64,000 nucleotides of DNA from Euryarchaeota archaeon UBA103 (GTDB taxonomy: Archaea > Thermoplasmatota > Poseidoniia > Poseidoniales > Thalassarchaeaceae), in the NCBI GenBank assembly GCA_002506825.1, contig DAYH01000010.1, positions 23,851-87,850 of the forward strand, in the 5' to 3' direction. A program made the translations under genes and the position numbers. Under the pieces are notes generated by a model. It worked only from the letters and a program-made list of their open reading frames with translations, searched no databases and was not told the DNA's origin. The stretch's first letter is position 1; every line of letters starts with the position of its first letter. Positions 61,630-64,000 of the stretch are shown here, one piece after another.

Positions 61630-62333
61630 CAGGGATTCCCCCCTTCTCCCCATGCGGAGCGTATGTCCGAAGCGGCGGTTACTCCATCCCTCAGGAGAAG
61701 CATCCTATCTGCCTTAGACGCAAGGTTGGGGTCGTGAGTGACCATTAGTACGGAAATTCCGTAGTCCTCGCAGAGTTCCTTGAACAGATCGAGTATTCCC
61801 TCGGCACTCTTTACATCTAGATTGCCAGTTGGCTCGTCTGCTAGAATTAGCGGTCTGGAGCCTGAAATCGCCCTAGCTATGGCCACTCTCTGCCTCTGTC
61901 CACCAGAAAGCTGGTCGGGGATGAAGTTCATTCTATCTGACAAACCAACCTTCCTAAGGGCATCCATTGCCTGGCTCTCTGCTTGAGCAGATGGTACACC
62001 AGCTAGCTCGAGTGCGAAAATAACGTTGTCTAAGGCTGATAGCCTATCTATGAGGTGGTAGTCCTGGAAAATCCATCCCACACCTTTCCTCCTAACATCC
62101 ACCACTCTGTTCGGAGGGTAAGTACCATACTCGAAGTCAGTAAGGGAAATGGAGCCTGAATCAGCCTCTAAGAGGCCTCCTATGATGTTCAGAAGAGTAG
62201 ACTTACCACATCCGGAAGGACCCATTAGCGCTACGAGCTCGCCTGATTCTATCTTGAGGTCAATGCCCTTTAGGACCTCGAGTCTCCTCCTGCCGGAACC
62301 AAAGCCCTTCTTCAGCCCACTGACCGCCAGCAT
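61629..62333 (-). CDS. ABC transporter ATP-binding protein (LolD-like)
   Basis: A 234-residue ATPase that should power the downstream FtsX-type permease. Walker A GPSGCGKST, Q-loop WIFQDYHL, signature LSGGQRQRVAIARAI and Walker B LILADEPTGNLD are all intact. It is the first gene of the operon; a TATA-like box sits about 25 bases upstream. Its stop overlaps the permease ATG by one base. It differs from the third gene's ATPase, which has an extended, zinc-ribbon C-terminus, so the transporter may use two unlike ATPase subunits. Confidence 0.93.
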   Translation of the reverse strand: MLAVSGLKKGFGSGRRRLEVLKGIDLKIESGELVALMGPSGCGKSTLLNIIGGLLEADSGSISLTDFEYGTYPPNRVVDVRRKGVGWIFQDYHLIDRLSALDNVIFALELAGVPSAQAESQAMDALRKVGLSDRMNFIPDQLSGGQRQRVAIARAISGSRPLILADEPTGNLDVKSAEGILDLFKELCEDYGISVLMVTHDPNLASKADRMLLLRDGVTAASDIRSAWGEGGNP

Positions 62334-62353
62334 GATACATCGTGAAATGAGGA

Positions 62354-62362
62354 GTTTATAAT
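62354..62362 (-). promoter_or_regulatory. TATA-like box for the ABC operon
   Basis: ATTATAAAC on the minus strand is centred about 25 bases before the ATG at 62333. It gives a leaderless start for the first ATPase gene. Confidence 0.45.
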
Positions 62363-62398
62363 CAGTGGTTGTTCTTGAACTAAGGGAGTTTCAAATGA

Positions 62399-63481
62399 TT
62401 ATTTATTCAGAGCCTCGTTGTATGCTTCAGCGAGTGATTTTCCTTGGGATTTCGGACTTAGGAGGTTATCGACATGTTTCATCAGGTCCTCAGAGGGGTG
62501 TCTTGGAACTCCCCCGGCCGCTCTCCAATCAGAATGGATACGGACTATCTCGTCCACCCAGTCCTGAGTTGCAGTAGGGAGGAGTAGGCAACTATCGGGG
62601 ATAATCTCATTATGAGCTGGAAGATTTGTGGCTATGACTGGGCACCCTGCGGCCATTGCCTCGGCAGGAGGGTATCCGAATCCTTCACTAGCACTGGGGA
62701 AGAGTAGAACCTCCGCACTCTGCAGAGCGGCAAGTAACTGATCATCGGTAAGCTTGACTTCGCTTCCAATATGTATTACGTTGATATCTGTTGAAACATC
62801 ATCTGGCAGTGAGGAGATAACGTGTTTTGCGAAGTTGAGCCTTTTTCTCTCCTCGTCACTGCCCAATGTAATCACCAACATCTTAGAGTCACTATCCAAG
62901 TCCCCAAGAAGATCTCTTGGTTTGGGATTAGAAAATGGGCTCCAGTATTCTGTATCTATCTGGTGCCTTACTAGAGCCGTTCTCTTTCCTGGAAACATCT
63001 TCCTGACATCCATCAGTGTGCTTTCCGAGATACAGATGATCATATCCGCCCTTTCTAGGCCCTTCTTCAACATCTTCAAGTCTCTTCTTCTGAAGAGGCC
63101 GGGGTTTTGATCTCCGACTGACACAGTCACATCTCCTCCAATTATCTTCCTAGGGCTAATATGGAAGAGATCGTGAACAGTGACCACTACTGGGACTGGG
63201 CAGCTCTTAGGGACCAGATGGGCCTGCTCCTGATCGGTAATGTGAATCAAATCTGCAGGTGTTGATTCAGATATTTTTGCTACTGACCTCGGGTGGTAGT
63301 ACCATCTTCTTAATGCTCTTTGAATGAGTCCTGTGACTTGGTCGTGCTCGATTGTTCCTACTTTGGTCCATTGTGGTACAAGCGCTCTTTCCAGTAGTGA
63401 CTCGATTGACTGATGGGCTCTGCCTAAGCCCGAGCTCTCACCCAGACGACCTCCCCTGACCAGTAGAACTCTGCTCACCAC
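62399..63481 (-). CDS. Glycosyltransferase, family 4
   Basis: A 360-residue GT-B glycosyltransferase. VVTVHDLFH begins the second N-terminal strand block, LVITLGSDEERKRLNF is the C-terminal Rossmann start, and the EX7E motif SEGFGYPPAEAMAAG holds the nucleotide sugar. The end has NLPAHNEII, common in mannosyl/glucosyl transferases. It differs from the glycosyltransferase at 30-31 kb. The start is GTG at 63481. It is divergent from another, incomplete glycosyltransferase gene beginning 51 bases away. Confidence 0.9.
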   Translation of the reverse strand: MVSRVLLVRGGRLGESSGLGRAHQSIESLLERALVPQWTKVGTIEHDQVTGLIQRALRRWYYHPRSVAKISESTPADLIHITDQEQAHLVPKSCPVPVVVTVHDLFHISPRKIIGGDVTVSVGDQNPGLFRRRDLKMLKKGLERADMIICISESTLMDVRKMFPGKRTALVRHQIDTEYWSPFSNPKPRDLLGDLDSDSKMLVITLGSDEERKRLNFAKHVISSLPDDVSTDINVIHIGSEVKLTDDQLLAALQSAEVLLFPSASEGFGYPPAEAMAAGCPVIATNLPAHNEIIPDSCLLLPTATQDWVDEIVRIHSDWRAAGGVPRHPSEDLMKHVDNLLSPKSQGKSLAEAYNEALNK

Positions 63482-63531
63482 GGCCTCACCAAGGCGTATC
63501 GGACTTAAACGAGGACGGATGATGGAGCTTC

Positions 63532-64000
63532 ATGGCGCGCAATGGCGAGGGGTCGGTTCGGCCTCAGGCTAGATTACTGGTCGCCAAAGGTAGCTTCTCT
63601 GTAATGGGAGGGGGCGAGAGGGATATTATCAGAAATCTGCCTGCCCTATCAAAGAAATTCAAAGTTACGGTAGCTACTCTTGACAGTTCTAATGAGCTCG
63701 ACTCATTGTGTGAAGAATATGGCCTTGATCTAATGAAACCGGATGTTCGTTGGACTCCTCCTAAGGGACCGATATCTAGAATTTTGGATAGGGGATTCTC
63801 CAGTTCCTTAGAGAGCTGGAAATCGATTGAGGGGTTAGTTGAGATTTTAGGAGATTTAGATTACTTACATCTGACGAGCGGAGATGGCAGTCTCTCTATC
63901 CTGGAAATCATCCCCGCTAGAATATCAGTACACTTGCACCTGCTTGAACCCCATAGAGGACTTCACGAGGATGTTTTACATCGAATGGTGGATGGATCCC
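63532..64000 (+). CDS. Glycosyltransferase family 4-like, N-terminal part (cut by window end)
   Basis: Open from ATG 63532 to the window edge with no stop (156 codons visible). The visible part resembles a GT-B N-terminal domain: LLVAKGSFSVMGGGERDI is the usual glycine-rich donor loop, KFKVTVATLD the next strand, and ISVHLHLLEPHRG a later one. The donor-binding EX7E half lies beyond the edge. It is divergent from the preceding glycosyltransferase, so two glycosyltransferase genes share this region. Confidence 0.7.
   Translation, partial: MARNGEGSVRPQARLLVAKGSFSVMGGGERDIIRNLPALSKKFKVTVATLDSSNELDSLCEEYGLDLMKPDVRWTPPKGPISRILDRGFSSSLESWKSIEGLVEILGDLDYLHLTSGDGSLSILEIIPARISVHLHLLEPHRGLHEDVLHRMVDGS

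Noticed and set aside
1..64000. CRISPR arrays, insertion sequences, integrases, prophage or plasmid origin
   Set aside because: I saw no spaced direct repeats, transposase or integrase motifs, or terminal inverted repeats on either strand.

Overview
The window is gene-dense archaeal DNA, most likely from a marine planktonic euryarchaeon of Marine Group II (Candidatus Poseidoniales, Thermoplasmatota). Archaeal information genes set the domain: RNA polymerase subunit K, RadA, a Hel308 helicase next to the KEOPS subunit Cgi121, NFACT/RqcH, the wyosine enzymes Taw1 and Taw2, and an initiator-type tRNA-Met. They sit among bacterial-type genes (UvrC, oligoribonuclease, MsrA, AI-2E family permease, cold-shock protein, CtaA/CtaB). 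The finer taxonomic placement is inferred from gene content; no rRNA is present.

Layout: 1-9.9 kb holds the glycine/arginine-rich tail of an upstream gene, an alpha/beta hydrolase, NFACT, a GNAT acetyltransferase, tryptophan 2,3-dioxygenase, a thiolase, an rpoK-ctaA-ctaB cluster (heme O/A for an aerobic terminal oxidase) and an isopropylmalate-synthase-like enzyme. 9.9-15.6 kb holds a large exported subtilisin with calcium-type repeats, a zinc deacylase and a hotdog thioesterase. 15.6-23.3 kb is the hel308-cgi121 pair, oligoendopeptidase F, radA, the tRNA and dihydroorotase. 23.3-32.2 kb holds an exported beta-propeller protein, a cold-shock protein, a membrane-anchored regulator, an M29-like protein, thiamine pyrophosphokinase, a permease and two glycosyltransferases. 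32.2-46.3 kb is dominated by three large exported, C-terminally anchored proteins (beta-helix/Ig-like protein, subtilisin, orphan 980-residue protein), with two single-domain RAM proteins, a winged-helix/STAND ATPase and uvrC. 46.4-57.1 kb has taw2, a JAMM protein, oligoribonuclease, an MFS transporter, small membrane proteins, a guaB-msrA-alkB-like cluster, a YbjQ pair and taw1. 57-64 kb is a three-gene ABC system (two ATPases around a DUF805-FtsX permease) and glycosyltransferases.

Together the genes describe an aerobic heterotroph that degrades protein and peptides outside and inside the cell (two subtilisins, PepF, an M29-like protein), catabolises tryptophan, salvages thiamine and displays large surface proteins. 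Genes are tightly packed, often overlapping by a few bases. Several starts have a TATA-like box about 21-28 bases upstream, which suggests leaderless transcripts; other starts carry GGAGGTGAT-type ribosome binding sites. I see no CRISPR array, insertion sequence, integrase or classical defence operon. The most unusual items are the DUF805-FtsX double-ATPase ABC system, the tandem RAM proteins coupled to a subtilisin, the winged-helix STAND ATPase, an exact 94-residue calcium-type repeat, and an msrA gene whose only workable start is CTG unless a frameshift or an assembly error is present.
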